From Sindora glabra (lineage: Eukaryota; Streptophyta; Magnoliopsida; Fabales; Fabaceae), in the NCBI GenBank assembly GCA_020226215.1, contig CM035235.1:50187511-50251510 (forward strand): a stretch of 64,000 bases of DNA, read 5' to 3'. How positions within the stretch are numbered: the first letter of the stretch is position 1; every line of letters begins with the position of its first letter. Under the pieces are notes generated by a model that was not told the origin of the DNA, did not search any database, and saw only the letters and a program-made list of their open reading frames with translations. This document shows, in pieces, positions 24,090 to 36,140 of this stretch. A program made the translations under genes and the position numbers.

Positions 24090-24820
24090 CTAAAAAATGA
24101 TCATTTCATCAAAAAAAAATCTTTATTTTATAACAAAAGTGATGAAATAAGTCATTTCATCGTTTATGAAATGAGTTTTTTTATAAAAATATCACTCATA
24201 TTCTTTATAGACTAAAATCTTATTTTAGTATTAATCAGATTAAATTTATATTAATTTTTTACAACAAAAATAATAGGATGAGTCATTCTATCATTCATAA
24301 AATAAATTTTTTTTTATAACGATTTTACTCATATTCTTCATAGATAAAACCTTATTTTGGCATTTATGAAATTAAATTTATATCAATTTTATTCATTACA
24401 TCAATTTGATTCTTGTGAGATTAACTTCATGTTAAACTTTAATTCCTTCATATAATAATTCAATAATTTTATTTCATATATGAAAGGATAAAAATTTAAT
24501 TCTATCATTTATAAAATGACCCTTTTATAAACATATCACTAATATTCTTCACAAACTAAAACCTTATTTTAGTGTCTACGAAATTGATTTTGTATCAATT
24601 TTGTTTATTATAAAAATTTTGTATCAATTTGATTTTTTGTGAGATTAACTTCACATTAAGTATTAATTTTAATTCTTTCATACCTTAATTCAATAATTTT
24701 ATTTCATATATGAAATGATTTGATATGGAATTAATTTTATATAGGCTAAATTGATACAAACTTTTAGTGAGAAACCATATTAATAAAATTCAATCTTGAA
24801 GGAGCCAAAATAAAATTTTA
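24090..24820. repeat. Foldback-family repeat array
   Basis: A roughly 100-bp block occurs three times, near 24160, 24280 and 24508. Each has TATGAAAT/TATAAAAT, then A.TCACT.ATATTCTTYA, then ACTAAAA.CTTATTTTAGT and a TATYAATTTT end. Copies 2 and 3 are followed by a shared ATCAATTTGATTC/T...GTGAGATTAACTTCA extension, giving a 228-bp period. The right edge (24690-24820) is an inverted copy of the same text (AAATTGATACAAACTT..., GCCAAAATAAAATTTT). The wording is related to the foldback at 1018-1294. Confidence 0.55.
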
Positions 24821-25519
24821 AATTTTTTCCATATATTCCAAGTTAATATATAATAAAAATATTAATTTTTAAATATTTCTCTAATAAAATATATTACCTT
24901 AATAATATTTTTAATAATAAAATTTAAAATTATATTTTTATTATTTACAGAAAATATTTAATATAAAATTTTAATAAATTAAAATTTTTATACTTTTATT
25001 ATAAATTTTACTAATTATAATTTTAATGATATAATTTAAATTATGATAATTTGTATAATTGATCATATCATATAATATATTTTAATAATCAAATTATTTA
25101 CTAGAGAATATTAATTTTATAATAAAATTATTATTACACTATTTTCATTCATTCATACATTATTTTACATACCAAATACAAAAACAAAATAAAGGACTCG
25201 TTTTATTTCTTACTATAAAATTATAAAAAATATATATAATTATATAACGATCGTTTTATTTCGTTCCTATTTCCATTACCTTTCGCATCTTCATTCTCGT
25301 TCCCATTGCAACGAGCGCAACATGCAAAGATGGTGAAAACTGACATCTTTAGCGGCTGCCAAACCACACTCGACTGTCTCGAAATTTTTGAATATTTTTT
25401 CCATTGTTTGATAATCTCATCCGATCGAGTTCAGAGTCATACGATTCTCAGAACATTGCGTGTGTTTTCACATCAGACTACTTTACATCACTCACTTTTA
25501 CGATTATCACACTGAAATT
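24821..25519. other. Intergenic DNA downstream of the IQD gene
   Basis: Very AT-rich to about 25250, then more balanced base composition approaching the gene. The frame at 25306-25515 has no recognisable domain. Confidence 0.5.
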
Positions 25520-25525
25520 TTTATT
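25520..25525 (-). terminator. Putative polyadenylation signal AATAAA
   Basis: AATAAA on the minus strand, about 37 nt past the family-typical stop codon (25564-25562) of the IQD gene. Plant signals are often closer to the cleavage site than to the stop, so this is only a candidate. Confidence 0.35.
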
Positions 25526-25561
25526 GCAACTATTTCCATGAAATTATGCCATTCCATTTAA

Positions 25562-25700
25562 TCATCTCAACCACCTTCTGAGCTCACCACTTGGAAGAGA
25601 CTCGCCACCAAGACTCTCAGTGCAGCAAGAGGAATACTTCGATTCCGGCTCCATCCCAAAATGTGAACAACTCACACTCTTGAAACTAGGACTCCTCAAA
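25562..25700 (-). pseudogene. Out-of-frame conserved IQD C-terminus
   Basis: In the frame shifted by one base relative to the gene's last exon, the minus strand reads YNLRSPSFKSVS..., then SSCCTESLGGES, and ends ELRRWLR followed by TGA (25564-25562). From memory, the C-termini of Arabidopsis IQD17/IQD18-type proteins end in the same pattern (SLRSPSFKSV ... YSSCCTES ... LR.WLR). The 47-residue tail is free of stops. It is separated from the main frame by one extra base in the GGGG at about 25707-25710. It was clearly part of the coding region; either the allele is frameshifted or the assembly carries a homopolymer error. Confidence 0.85.
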
Positions 25701-28268
25701 TTATACCCCATAATCACCATAGCCAATTCCCACACCACAAGGATCAGGAGGGACCGGAAAAGAAAGCCTTTTCTTCACAGAGTCACCTCTGTACCTCTCC
25801 GGTGTTGGCTGCCTCTGCCTCGGCGCGCTCTGAGACCGGATCCGGGCCTTGGCCGACTCTGTTGCTGCCATGTAATTGGGCAATGCAGCACCACCATTGA
25901 TTGTTCCAACCTTACCATTTTGGTACAAGTTTCCGGTGTAATGGTAATTGGACCTCAGGCTTGGAGTTTGAGATGTTGTGTGGAATGTTCTATCTTCGCA
26001 GCCACCGCGAGGGCTCGCTGACCGGACTTGGATGGGCCTTGATTTTGCAGGAGATGGTGTTGCGGAGAAATCTTGGCAACGATAGAGAGATCTGTTTTGG
26101 TGGGTTCTATGAAGTGGTGAAGCAATTGAATGTCTATATTGATAATTTGGATGCGATCTTCTGTTACTAGACCCAAAATATGAGTAAGGCTGACAAGTAT
26201 CAATTTCCACAGTTTTAATGGGGTCTCTTTGATCAGTTGAAGCTCTTCCTTTGCTCTCCCATGGCTTCGACACCGTCCACCGGTCAAGCCGCTTCGGCCG
26301 CTCTTCGAGCTCATCTTCATTTCCAATTGATGAGATCCTACCATTCCTCCAGCTCTGTAGCATTGTCAAGCAAAGTTAAACCAAATTGTCAGCTGAAATG
26401 ATTGAGAAAACAGAGTGAAGAAAAATGAACCTGTTGTGGTAAAGGTTGAGACAAGGACTTGTCTCCTTCCATGGTTGATTGTCTCCTCTGTTGCAACATA
26501 GCCTTAACTTCTTCAACTGCATCTGGCCTTTCGCCCCAATCATCTGTTATGCTGCTCCTTTCTTTGGACTGTGAAACCAGAAACATACAGTCAAAAACAA
26601 ATCAACCTTAAAACCAGGTTTTCAGAGTTCAATTTATTTAACCAAAGGTATAAATTAGGATTCTGTGGAAGCATATGGTGTAAATCCCATAACCTTAATC
26701 GAGGTGAAAGAGCTTATTATGTAGATCCAACAGAGAAGCAAACAAGACACATGCACTAACCAGTGACTACTAATAGCAGGTAATGATTACATTTAGTCGC
26801 ATCAAACATACATCTTGACAAGAAATCAAATCTCAAATAATTTAGTTTGCCCAAAAAATAAATTTGTGTACAAAGTTAAATTTTTCAGGAATTCTCTTGT
26901 CAACTTCCTCAAAAGTGCTCAGAATTGTTAAATTGACAATGAAAGTTGAAAGATTTTATAGAAAGTTCTTCTTACTAAAGAAAATAGATAAAGAATTTCC
27001 TACGATTTGTAAAAAATAATATTGCTTGAGAAGTCATTATTCACTTATTTTACTAAATTATAGCAATACGCCCGTCTGCTACTTCAAAAAGCTTCACTTT
27101 CAAGATAACTTTCTGTTAACCAAACACACTCCTAAAATCATATGTAAGACTTGAACTATCCTTTTGCCACTAAATCACAGTGGTTGTCAATTTTCAGATT
27201 CAGTTACAACAGTGAAAAGTTCAAAATTGCTCCTTGATTAAGAATTCAAGAACTAATTCCTCGCTTTCAGAATCAAAAAGTAACTTTTTTGTTTCATAAT
27301 TGATGGTTCTGAAAGCATGAAAAGCACCAAATACAAATCTTCTAAAACCGGTTTGATGAAAAGTTCACTTGCCATGGATTTCCTGTCTGAAATGTCCTGA
27401 AGATACCGAGACTCCAAGAAGCTATTGGTGTTACTAAACGTCGACGTTCTGCTCCCATCATGTGAGAATCTCATGCGTTGATCAAGCATCCTGGCCTGTA
27501 CTCTAACCAGAGCCTGCATGCACCTGAGCGTCATTTTAGCTTGCTTTCTCACATTATGCCCTCTCACCAAAGCTTGTAACTTCACTAATCCCTTCAGTGC
27601 TCGAAGTGCCCTCCTTGCCTTCACACAAAAAATTAAAAAAATAATAATTTTTAATTTCTTTTTCCAACCTTTTCCGACTAATTTGTCAACAAAATATGGG
27701 TTGAATTTCCAATAAATAGTTCAAATAATTATGAGTTAAATTCTGAAGATAAAACAAAATAAACTTGGGTTAGATTAGGTCTCTTAAATGCACTTACAAG
27801 ATATCCTCTGAAAGCAGTTTGAATTACAACAGCAGCATAATGTTCTTTAGCACGATAACCAGGCCTGCTCAGCCGGGCTACTTCAACGGCAGCTTGAGCT
27901 GTGGCCATGGCGGCCTCTGCGGTGGCCACCGCCACCGCCGCGGCCGCAGAAGCATGGTCTTCTGTTACAGCTCCACTCTCTGCATTCGCATCGGGCTTCA
28001 CTTTTAGCGGGGCCACATTTTCCTGATTCACTGGTTTCGTAAAAAGCCATCCCCTTTTTTCTCTCTTCTGCAGAAAAACTCAGAAACCAAAAAATAAAAA
28101 ATAAAAAAAATAAAGAAGAAGCCTTTTAAGTTTTTTGAGTACCTTGTCTTCATCTTCTTCTTGGTCATGTTCTTTTCTTCTGCTGCTTCTTCTGTCAATG
28201 TCTTTAATTGAAGATCTGAAGGCGCTTTTGACAGCAGTGAAGCAGCAGATACCTCCTTTCTTCCCCAT
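25701..28268 (-). CDS. IQD: IQ67-domain calmodulin-binding protein, five exons
   Basis: Exons (minus): 28268-28143, 28067-27798, 27618-27373, 26568-26431 and 26354-25701; 477 residues to the TAA. All introns are phase 0. The start ATG gives MGKKGGICCFTAVKSAFRS, the usual family N-terminus; an in-frame TTG just before it is not a start. Residues 81-108 are Ala-rich. The IQ67 domain (about 117-183) is split after codon 16, as is conserved in the family, with IQ motifs IQTAFRGYLAR (124), LQALVRGHNVRK (146) and MQALVRVQARM (166). Then come RYLQDISDRKSM, DRPDAVEEVKAML-like text, RLDRW (282-286) and a DUF4005 region (PNYMAATESAKAR at 419, RSQSAPRQR, KKRLSFPVP). IQD proteins bind calmodulin and act as scaffolds at microtubules, the plasma membrane or the nucleus. 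It looks closest to Arabidopsis IQD17/18 (from memory). A one-base insertion truncates the C-terminus. Confidence 0.93.
26569..27372 (-). other. IQD intron 3 with non-canonical GC-AG ends
   Basis: The intron starts GCAAGTGA after exon sequence ...TCC ATG and ends TTTCACAG. GCAAGT is the consensus of the rare GC-AG U2-type donor. Using it joins ...SDRKSM to SKERSS in phase 0, matching the family (..RRSM-SREGSS.. in Arabidopsis relatives, from memory). The nearby GT at 27368-27367 would add four bases and break the frame. At 804 bp it is much longer than the other introns (75, 179 and 76 bp). Confidence 0.85.
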
Positions 28269-28419
28269 CAAAATTGTACAGCAAAACTCAGCTGCATTTA
28301 CGGATGAAAAATGCTTTAAATAAAGAAATAAAACAGTCCAGAAAGAGCCATAAACAGTGAGAAAACAGAAGAAGTGCGGTCACGTAGAATAAAGCCTAAG
28401 CAAACTCTGAATTTCTAAC

Positions 28420-28506
28420 GGTGCGGGGAAGGAAGAGAACAAGAGAAGGAAAAACAAGGAGTGTCTGCTGAGGAAGTGTACAGTACAGCTCAGATATATC
28501 TATTTG
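28420..28506 (-). promoter_or_regulatory. Putative IQD core promoter and CT-rich leader
   Basis: On the minus strand, a TATA-like AATAGATATATCT (about 28504-28492) is followed by a pyrimidine-rich tract (CTCCTTGTTTTTCCTTCTCT and neighbours, about 28462-28425), a common feature of plant 5' leaders. This would give a leader of roughly 190-200 nt before the ATG at 28268. Base composition drops sharply to AT-rich beyond about 28600. The start site is inferred. Confidence 0.35.
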
Positions 28507-28599
28507 CAGCGCACCTTCACAATGTTATGGTGAGCTTGCTTGTGCGCTAGGTTAATCCAGTCCGTAAAAATTGTGCATCCAGTCAGTTTTATGATAAAC

Positions 28600-30723
28600 T
28601 ACTTTTCTTCATATTAGGTTCTAATCGAATTATTACAATACCAATAATAATTCCGATCCTAATTTCAGGTGGATACTTACCTTGATATTTATTCAGCATA
28701 TTTTATAATTTATTATATTTTATTTTTATTATATTAATTAATTATTTATTATTAATTTTATATCATTAATTAATTAAAATATAATATAATTATATTTTAT
28801 TATTATCATTTAAAATTTTATTATCTATATCAATGAGTCATATATATTATATATGAAAATAAATATATATTATTAAATATATATTAATCAAGTCCAAAGT
28901 ATTATATATAAAAATAAATATATTTAATAATTTATATATTATTAAATATATATATAAATAATTATAATAATATAATAAATAATAATGTATTATATTATAT
29001 ATGTGTATATAATATATTTAAAATTAATGTCAAAATTATTTATTTAAATTTGAAATAATTCAAAATTTTTATATAAAAGTACTAATTTAAATTTTAGTAT
29101 AGTTATTTATTTTCATGAACTTATATAATATATATTGATAATATTAAATATATAAATTTATTAATTTTAATATAAAAATTATTTAATACTACTCATATAT
29201 ATAATTTTAATATTATATATATTAAAGTATAATTTTAATATATTATATTAAAATTATTATTTTAATATATCTAAAAATTAAATATATAATAATAAATTAA
29301 TTATTTATTACTTACTATAATTATCAAGCTAATGGGCTAATTTAATAACCTGACAGTTAACACTTGCTAGACTTACTCCTTTATTAGATCGAGCTAACCA
29401 GTTCTAATTTCTTACCAACTCAGGCCATTATTATCATTTTTCATTTAGTCCCAATCTCAAGTCAAGTAAAATTATATCAATTTTCAGCTAATCTGTTAAA
29501 CTCAACCCATTTTAACACCTCTATACTCATAAGTTAATGGCTTCTTTACACCTCGTAATCCCTGTTCTAAATATTACTATTAAATAATTCATCCAATTTA
29601 TGTGAACCAAACGCGAATAAGTTGGGTCGAAATTGATTTTTAAAAATTATAAATTTTTAAATGGAAATTTGAATTTTAATATTCATAGATCACAAATTTG
29701 TGAATTGGATCCTTAAAATTTTTCTTTTTTAAATGATTTTAAGATTTTTAAAATAATTTTAAATTTAAGATAATAATTATAAATATAAATATTGTATATT
29801 TAATATATTCTTAATCCAAACTAACAATTTAAAATTAAATAAATTATAATGAAAATTTGTAACATTTGAAATTATTATTTTAGAAATAAAATTATTAACA
29901 TAGAAATAATTTATTTAAATCGAATTGAGTTAAAAAATTAAAAATTGAGTTTGCGAGTGATTATTGAATTGATTGGATGAGAATTTGTATAATGTACTAG
30001 TTTAGTTTGAAGGTGAAAATGTTAAAAAAAAAAATGCAAGCTCATATTTGGACCTTAGCCTATTTCAATAGGTCTAGTTCTAAGTGATAAAAATGCAAAT
30101 AAGTAGATATGTAAAATGGGCTTAAGACTCGTAAATGATATAGGTAGTCTGCAATTACAAGGCAAACTGGGCTCTTATTTGGAGTTTATATTTTTTGCGA
30201 GCAAGCCCATATAGTCTTACTTGTGTAGGTGTGAGCTTGTTTATGGACTTGTCTTTTTTTTAATTAAGATTTTTTATAATTTTTTAAGTATTTGAAAAAA
30301 AATTTAATCTAACCTAATTTTGAATTTAATGTCCAATGATTTAATATAATTTTCTAACTTTATTTAACTATCCTATTACATAAAAAAATCTAATTGCCTA
30401 ATTATAATCTGCAACAAAAAAAATAATTTTATTTTTAATCTAACTCAATCCAATAATTTTTAAAGGTGTCTTCCTTTCTTTACATACAAGTTCTAATTTC
30501 TTGTCCTTGTATATATACATCTTGTTATTTAATTACTTCTAATAGTAAAAGAAATTAAAAATGAAGGCTCCTTATAAGCTTCTTATGGGCTTAACCAATT
30601 TTTTTTTCGTATTGTTTGCAAATTTATGCAGGTAAACTTGCATGGGCAAAAATTTGCGCATGCTTAGCCAATCCTACTCCATTGGCATCATTTACACTTC
30701 TACAATGTGTGCTAATAAGGCAA
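28600..30723. other. AT-rich intergenic DNA upstream of the IQD gene
   Basis: 28680-29310 is almost pure A and T, with ATATATTATTAAATATAT words. After 29330 the text is slightly richer and includes hAT-MITE-like words (CATTTTAACACCTCTATA near 29508), but no element could be bounded. No gene recognised. Confidence 0.5.
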
Positions 30724-31145
30724 ATTACTGGTTAGTAATTTCAGATAAATTTATAAAAAATTTAATTCGAATTTAAATTTAAATGAATTAAATTAGATGA
30801 GCCAAACTCAATTAATATACAAGTTAAATTTTAGTTTCGCAATACTTAATTCAAAATATTTATGAATTTAAACTAACTTAATAATTAAAAAATATATTTT
30901 TATTTTTATACTCTATATAAATAATATAATACATAAAAAATTTAATCATAATAATAATTATCAACATTACATGAGAAAGTATGATACTTTTGTAAAATGT
31001 AAAACTCTTTAAATATTTATTTAATATTAATTAAATTAGTTTTGATGATAATGAACTTAGTTAATATATTTTATCACTTGCAAAGATGATATATGTATGT
31101 GTTAAAAAAGTTTAAAAAGGCCATATTTTTTTGTTTATATTATAA
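30724..31145 (+). repeat. Direct repeat R, copy 1
   Basis: A roughly 420-bp stretch repeated at 31860-32280 (offset 1133). Shared blocks include TTTAAATTTAAAT.A.TTAAAT, CTCAATTAA.AT.CAAGTTAAATTT, AAAAAATTTAATCATA and ACATGAGAAAGTATGAT. It contains the junction into LTR-like repeat B at 30998. Confidence 0.7.
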
Positions 31146-31859
31146 TATTGTCCAACTGCATTTTTACTTGTTGATTACATGTGAATTCTAATCATTCCAA
31201 CTATGTTTGATGTGAAAATACCTTATGTGGAATGGATATCATATGTTTGACCATTTGCTTCCCAAATATGTCAAAAGCTCACAGTTTAATATGTTAAAAT
31301 TTAATTTAATTATTCAATCTATTAAAACCTAATTTAAATAACTTTAATTAGGTTGCTTTTTCATTTTTGTCATAAATGCACTATTTTGTAGAATTCCTAA
31401 AATTATAAGGGTTGCTTTTTAGTTAGTGTTAACTAATATTAACTCAAATTAGAATATTATATTGTGATATATAGCAAAGGAGCAAGCATAGTATTAACTT
31501 TTAAAAGAACTTGATAGTATTAAATTCAAATTACGATTGAAAGAGCAAGTAGATTATACTTAGTAAAAATGACTTGTCAAGCTATCTACTAAAAGAGCAA
31601 GAGCTTCCAATCAAAGTTACTAGCCTTAAAAGTGATTGAATTTCAAACTTTTGGAAAGAACAAACTATCTAAAAAAAATTAAAGAAAGAGAATAAACAAC
31701 AAGGAGTTTGTATTTAGGAAATGTATTGTGTAATTGAGATATATTTATTGGTAGTGCACATTAAACAATTTTACAATGAGCTTGTCTATCCTTATGACTT
31801 AATGGCTTTTGCTTAGAGGCCTCTCAATGTCCCAATGTTCTAAGTAGTAGGAGTGCAAA

Positions 31860-32280
31860 ACAAGTTAAATTACTTGTAAGCCATTTGAAATCAATTCATA
31901 AAAAAATTAATTTAAATTTAAATAAGTTAAATTTGAACAAGCTAAGCTCAATTAACATGTAAGTTAAATTTGAATTTCATATTATTTAATTGAAATATTC
32001 ATAAATCTAGACTAACTTAAGAAAAAATATTTCTATTTTTATACTATATATGAATAATATAATATATAAAAAATTTAATCATATTAATAATTGTTAATAT
32101 TACATGAGAAAGTATGATGCTTTTGAAAAATGTGGGACCCTATAAGATATTTATTGAATATTACCTAAATTAGTTTTAATGATGATAAACTTATTTGATG
32201 TATTTAATTAATTGCAAATATAATATATACATGTGTCAAAAGAGTTTAAAAAGGGTATTTTTTTGTTCATATCATAAAAC
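31860..32280 (+). repeat. Direct repeat R, copy 2
   Basis: Second copy of 30724-31145, ending abruptly near 32280. Because it contains 'flank plus first 150 bp of LTR', it arose by duplication after the element inserted, not by a separate insertion. Confidence 0.7.
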
Positions 32281-33243
32281 TTATAGTTGTCAAGTAAACC
32301 TATCTAATCCATTCGTAAATTAGTCCATGCAAACCAATCATAAATGGACTTAACCAAGTATGGTTTGTGAAAATTATGAACTCCTTAAATAGGAGTCTAA
32401 GTCTTAACATTTACAGACCATGGACTACCAAACTAGGTTCATAAAATTTGCAGACTTTTAAAAAAAATAATAATTTGAAGGCATTTAAAATAATTTTAAG
32501 TTTAAAATAACAATTGTAAATTTAAACATCACACATTTCATGCATTCTTAATCCAAACCCATAATTCAAAACTAAATAAATTATAATAAAAATTTGTTAA
32601 TTTTGAAATTATTAATTTAGAAATATTGTTCATGTAATTCTAGGTTGTTATTTAATGTTTTAGAATTGTTTTATGTAGTTGCATGTTATTTTTAGGAAGT
32701 TTCATGTTTTTAGAATATGGTTCATGCTGTTCTAGAAAGTTTTATGTTGTTTCCATGATGAGGAAGTTCATTATGTAGATAAGATCATTTAGTGCATTAC
32801 TAAGATATTTTATGAATGCATTTATTACATTTTAAACTATTTGTTTCATAACATGCACTTTTGGAACTTTATAATTTAATGATATGAATTTTTTATCATT
32901 TATTTTAATAAGTTTTCTTGCTTAGATAAGTTTACTTTCTAGTACCCTCTATTGTTACTTAACTCTTCTGTAAGTTTTTTTGGTGCATTAACTTAAGGGG
33001 AGTACCTTTTATATGATTATTTTAAAACCTTTGTTGTTTGGGTTTCTATTTCTTTTTTTCCTTGTAAACTTGCTACTTGTAATTTCTAATAACAGACCCT
33101 TTCTTTTCTATTTTGATACTTATTTTGATATATTTTTTTTATGATGAAAAGTGAGAAGAGATTGAAGTAGAAGCAAAAAGGCAAGCTAACACTTGTTGAA
33201 AATAAAAAGGATTCCAACATAAAATAGCAATAAAATTTGAAAT

Positions 33244-33265
33244 CACACACACACACACACACACA
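33244..33265. repeat. (CA)11 microsatellite
   Basis: Eleven CA dinucleotides within the interior of the copia derivative. Confidence 0.95.
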
Positions 33266-34160
33266 TATGATAACATAATACGCTAATATATGTGCTTTAA
33301 TGATGTTAAAATGTTCTAATATATATGCTTGCTAGTTTTAATTGATAAAATTTGTGCCTTTATGCTTTAATACAAGGTTAAATTTAATATAATTATGGCT
33401 ATTGTTTTAGTTTGTTGATGTATTAAAATTTTTAGTTTTCAAAACATCTTTACATAAGTATCATCATTGAAAAAAGGGAGATTATAAAATGTGAGACCTT
33501 TAAAATATTTATTGAATATTACTTAAATTAGTTTTGATGATGACAAACTGAATTGATATATTTTATTAATTGCAAAGATGATACATACATGTCTTAAAAA
33601 AGCTTAAAATGGGCATTCTTTCTAGCTTATATTATGACATTATCCAGTTGCTCTTTTACTTATTGATTTCATGTGAATTTAATCATTATAACTATTTTGC
33701 ATGTAAAAGTACCTTATTTGGGATAAATATGATATTTTAAGGCAACTGCTTTGCAAACTTGTTAAAAGGTCAATGTTTAATATGTTAAAAACTAAACTTA
33801 AGCAAGTTGAGTTAAGTTACTCTTTCATTTCCATTATAAATGTATTATTTTTGTAGAATTTTTAAAATTATATAGGTTGCCCTTTGGTTAGTTCTAACTA
33901 ATGTTGACTCATATTGTAATATTATATTGTGATATATGATAAAGGAGTAAATATAATACTAACTTTGAAAATGACTTAATAGCATCAAATTCAAATTACT
34001 ATTGAAAAAGCAAGTGGATTGTACTTTATGAAAATGAGTTGTTAAGTTATTTACTGAAAGAACAAGTGCTTCCAATCAAAGCTATTGACCTTAAAAGTGA
34101 TTGAATTTCAAGCTTTTGGAAAAAGCAAGCTACCTAAAGAGACTTAAAGAAAGAGAAAAT

Positions 34161-35629
34161 TCCTTTTAGATTAAGGTTGCTTGTTGGAATTTGAAAAATT
34201 CCTAATAGCTAGTCCCATTTTTTTTGCCATAAATAAAAAGGTGCACTTAATAGCAAATGCACTTAACTAACCAATCCAATCTAAACATTTCTTATTTTTT
34301 CTAGAAGGCTTTAACTCAAAATTCTTTCTAGCTTTTATTTTTTCTTTGTTTTATGCTCAAACTTGCAAAATTTACATTACAAAAGTGTATAAACCCTATA
34401 ATCTTTTTAAAATATGAACTTTATCCATTAAAGGTTCACTAATTGGGGTGGAGAGTAAGTGAAATGCTTGTAAATACCTTATATTAGTTCATAAGAAGAA
34501 AATGCTCAAGTGCTTAAGGCGAGATTGCTTAAATCCTTAAAAGATCAAGTGGAAAAATGCATTTAGGCCTTGTAAAAAGAAAAATGCTAGTAGATAACCA
34601 CAAAAATTGAATATGATATTGGGATAGTGGAGTAGACTTAAAGGAATGATTTTTCCTTTAGACAATCAAGCTATTATAACACTGGTGCTATTTTCTCTTT
34701 CCATCACACTTTACTTTATGTGTTTTGTTACTTATCTTTACATATTATTTACTTGCCTTTTAATTTACATTTAATTGCTCTTTGAGGGAAATTTTTCTAA
34801 AAAAAAAATATTTTAAAAGCTCAAATTTGCTCATAAGCTTTTAAACTCCAATGTAATCCTTATTAGTATATTATTATCCTATTAGCTTTGGTTAAACTAA
34901 TTAGCTTTAAAGTATATATATTACTTTTTTTCTTAGTATACAATATATATTTCTTTTTCCTAAGTGTAATTATTGACATTATGTTACAATTGAAGAAAAT
35001 TAAGTGAAATGAGATAAAAATGGTATTTGATTTATTTGTGAAAATAAAATTTCATGCACTCAAATTTATGTGAGACAACAAATTATTCAAGTAAAGTTAT
35101 ATAAACCTATTTAGGTTTATATTCATTATAAACTTAAACTTGATTTTGCACATCGCAAATTCTATGAAAAATCGAGGCTTAATAACATGTTACTAAAATA
35201 ATTTTGTGTAAATTTATTTGGATTCATATTTAAGTTAGGGTTTGAATTCAAGTTTAAATAATTCAAAGTTAATGATATTCAGCTCAATTTTAAGTTTATT
35301 TATTTTTAGTGAATTCAAACTTAAATATATACATGTTTGGATTAACTCGATTCATTTGAGCCTTCACTTGATCGAGTACAAAGCAATAAAAGGAAATATT
35401 TAATATATTTTTCTAGGATTGTATCGCAATGAGTTCTTTAATAAACTCTAATGTTTACATGTTACTCCCTATTTAAAATATAATAATTTAAAAATCTATT
35501 TTGTGATGATAATAATTGAAATAATTGGTATGCTATTGCTCAAAACAGAACTTGTATGTGTATAAAAGGATTTATGAATGAATAATTAAGAAAAATAACA
35601 TTTAATATTTTCATAACTTGTGAAATGGA
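34161..35629. other. Intergenic DNA, possible LTR continuation
   Basis: No coding signal. 34161-34700 could be the rest of the 3' LTR, since the copia LTR pair cannot be followed past 34160. Nothing else was recognised. Confidence 0.4.
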
Positions 35630-36140
35630 AACTTAGTGAGAAATAAATGAAGAAAAGTAAGTAAAATAGTAAGGTTTAAAACTTTAAGTTATTATAAGTT
35701 AGTATGTGAATATGGAGGAAATTTAGAAAAATATTTTCAAAAATGGCTCTAAGTATTACTCCTCATTTTATGATATATCTTATCTTTTCCCCTTTTTATT
35801 TTTCCAACTTCACTTAAAACTCTTCATCTTCATTTCTCTTGTTCTACTCTCCTTACCATTTGTTCAAATCAAGTAATGAAGCATTAATTTTTCTTTAAAT
35901 TCTTCAACTAATTAATGTGAAAATTTCATCATTATTGGATTTCTTCTTCATCTTTTTTTAATTTAATAAGGATTAGATTTATTTTAATTCTAAAAGGGAA
36001 ATGGAACCGTAATTGAGAAACTCTTAATTTTGATTTGATTAGCATTAAGAAGCATCATATTTAATCTTCTAACATTCTTCTCCATATTAGGCGAGTAAAT
36101 ATTCTAGCCTAAATTGATAGATTAATAAAAGATTTAGTTT
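35630..36140 (+). mobile_element. Gypsy-type LTR fragment (uncertain)
   Basis: AATATGGAGGAAATTTAG, then a pyrimidine-rich tract, then AGGCGAGTAAATATTCTAGCCTAAATT. The same order appears at 63420-63850 (AATATGGAGGAAAATTAATA ... GATGAGTAAATATTATAGCC) and, inverted, near 44250. This suggests one LTR family scattered in both orientations. Confidence 0.4.

Larger units (their letters stand above)
30998..34160 (+). mobile_element. Coding-poor Ty1/copia derivative
   Basis: Two direct repeats of about 690 bp (30998-31695 and 33490-34160) both start TGT.A.AC..TTTAAA.ATTTATT and end AAAGAAAGAGAA. Immediately before the second lies TATCATCATTGAAAAAAGGGAG (33460-33480), a polypurine tract in the usual plant copia context ('TCATCA..AAAAGGGGGAGATT'). 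This makes 33490 on the 3' LTR. The 1.8-kb interior shows no gag or pol motif and holds a partial third LTR start (about 32125-32280) together with its flank. Origin is therefore a LARD-like element or a deleted copia element that was later rearranged. Confidence 0.6.

Noticed and set aside
25620..26170. Open frames on the plus strand (25620-26021, 25901-26170) and a second minus frame (25955-26344)
   Set aside because: They lie inside the last IQD exon in other frames or on the opposite strand. They show no domain and arise from the exon's stop-poor composition.
27367..27369. GT at 27368-27367 as the exon 3 donor
   Set aside because: It would add four bases and put exon 4 out of frame, whereas the GC donor four bases earlier gives the family-typical junction.
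27518..28323. Plus-strand frames over IQD exons 1-3
   Set aside because: Antisense shadows of real exons; the minus strand carries the IQ67 domain with proper splice sites.
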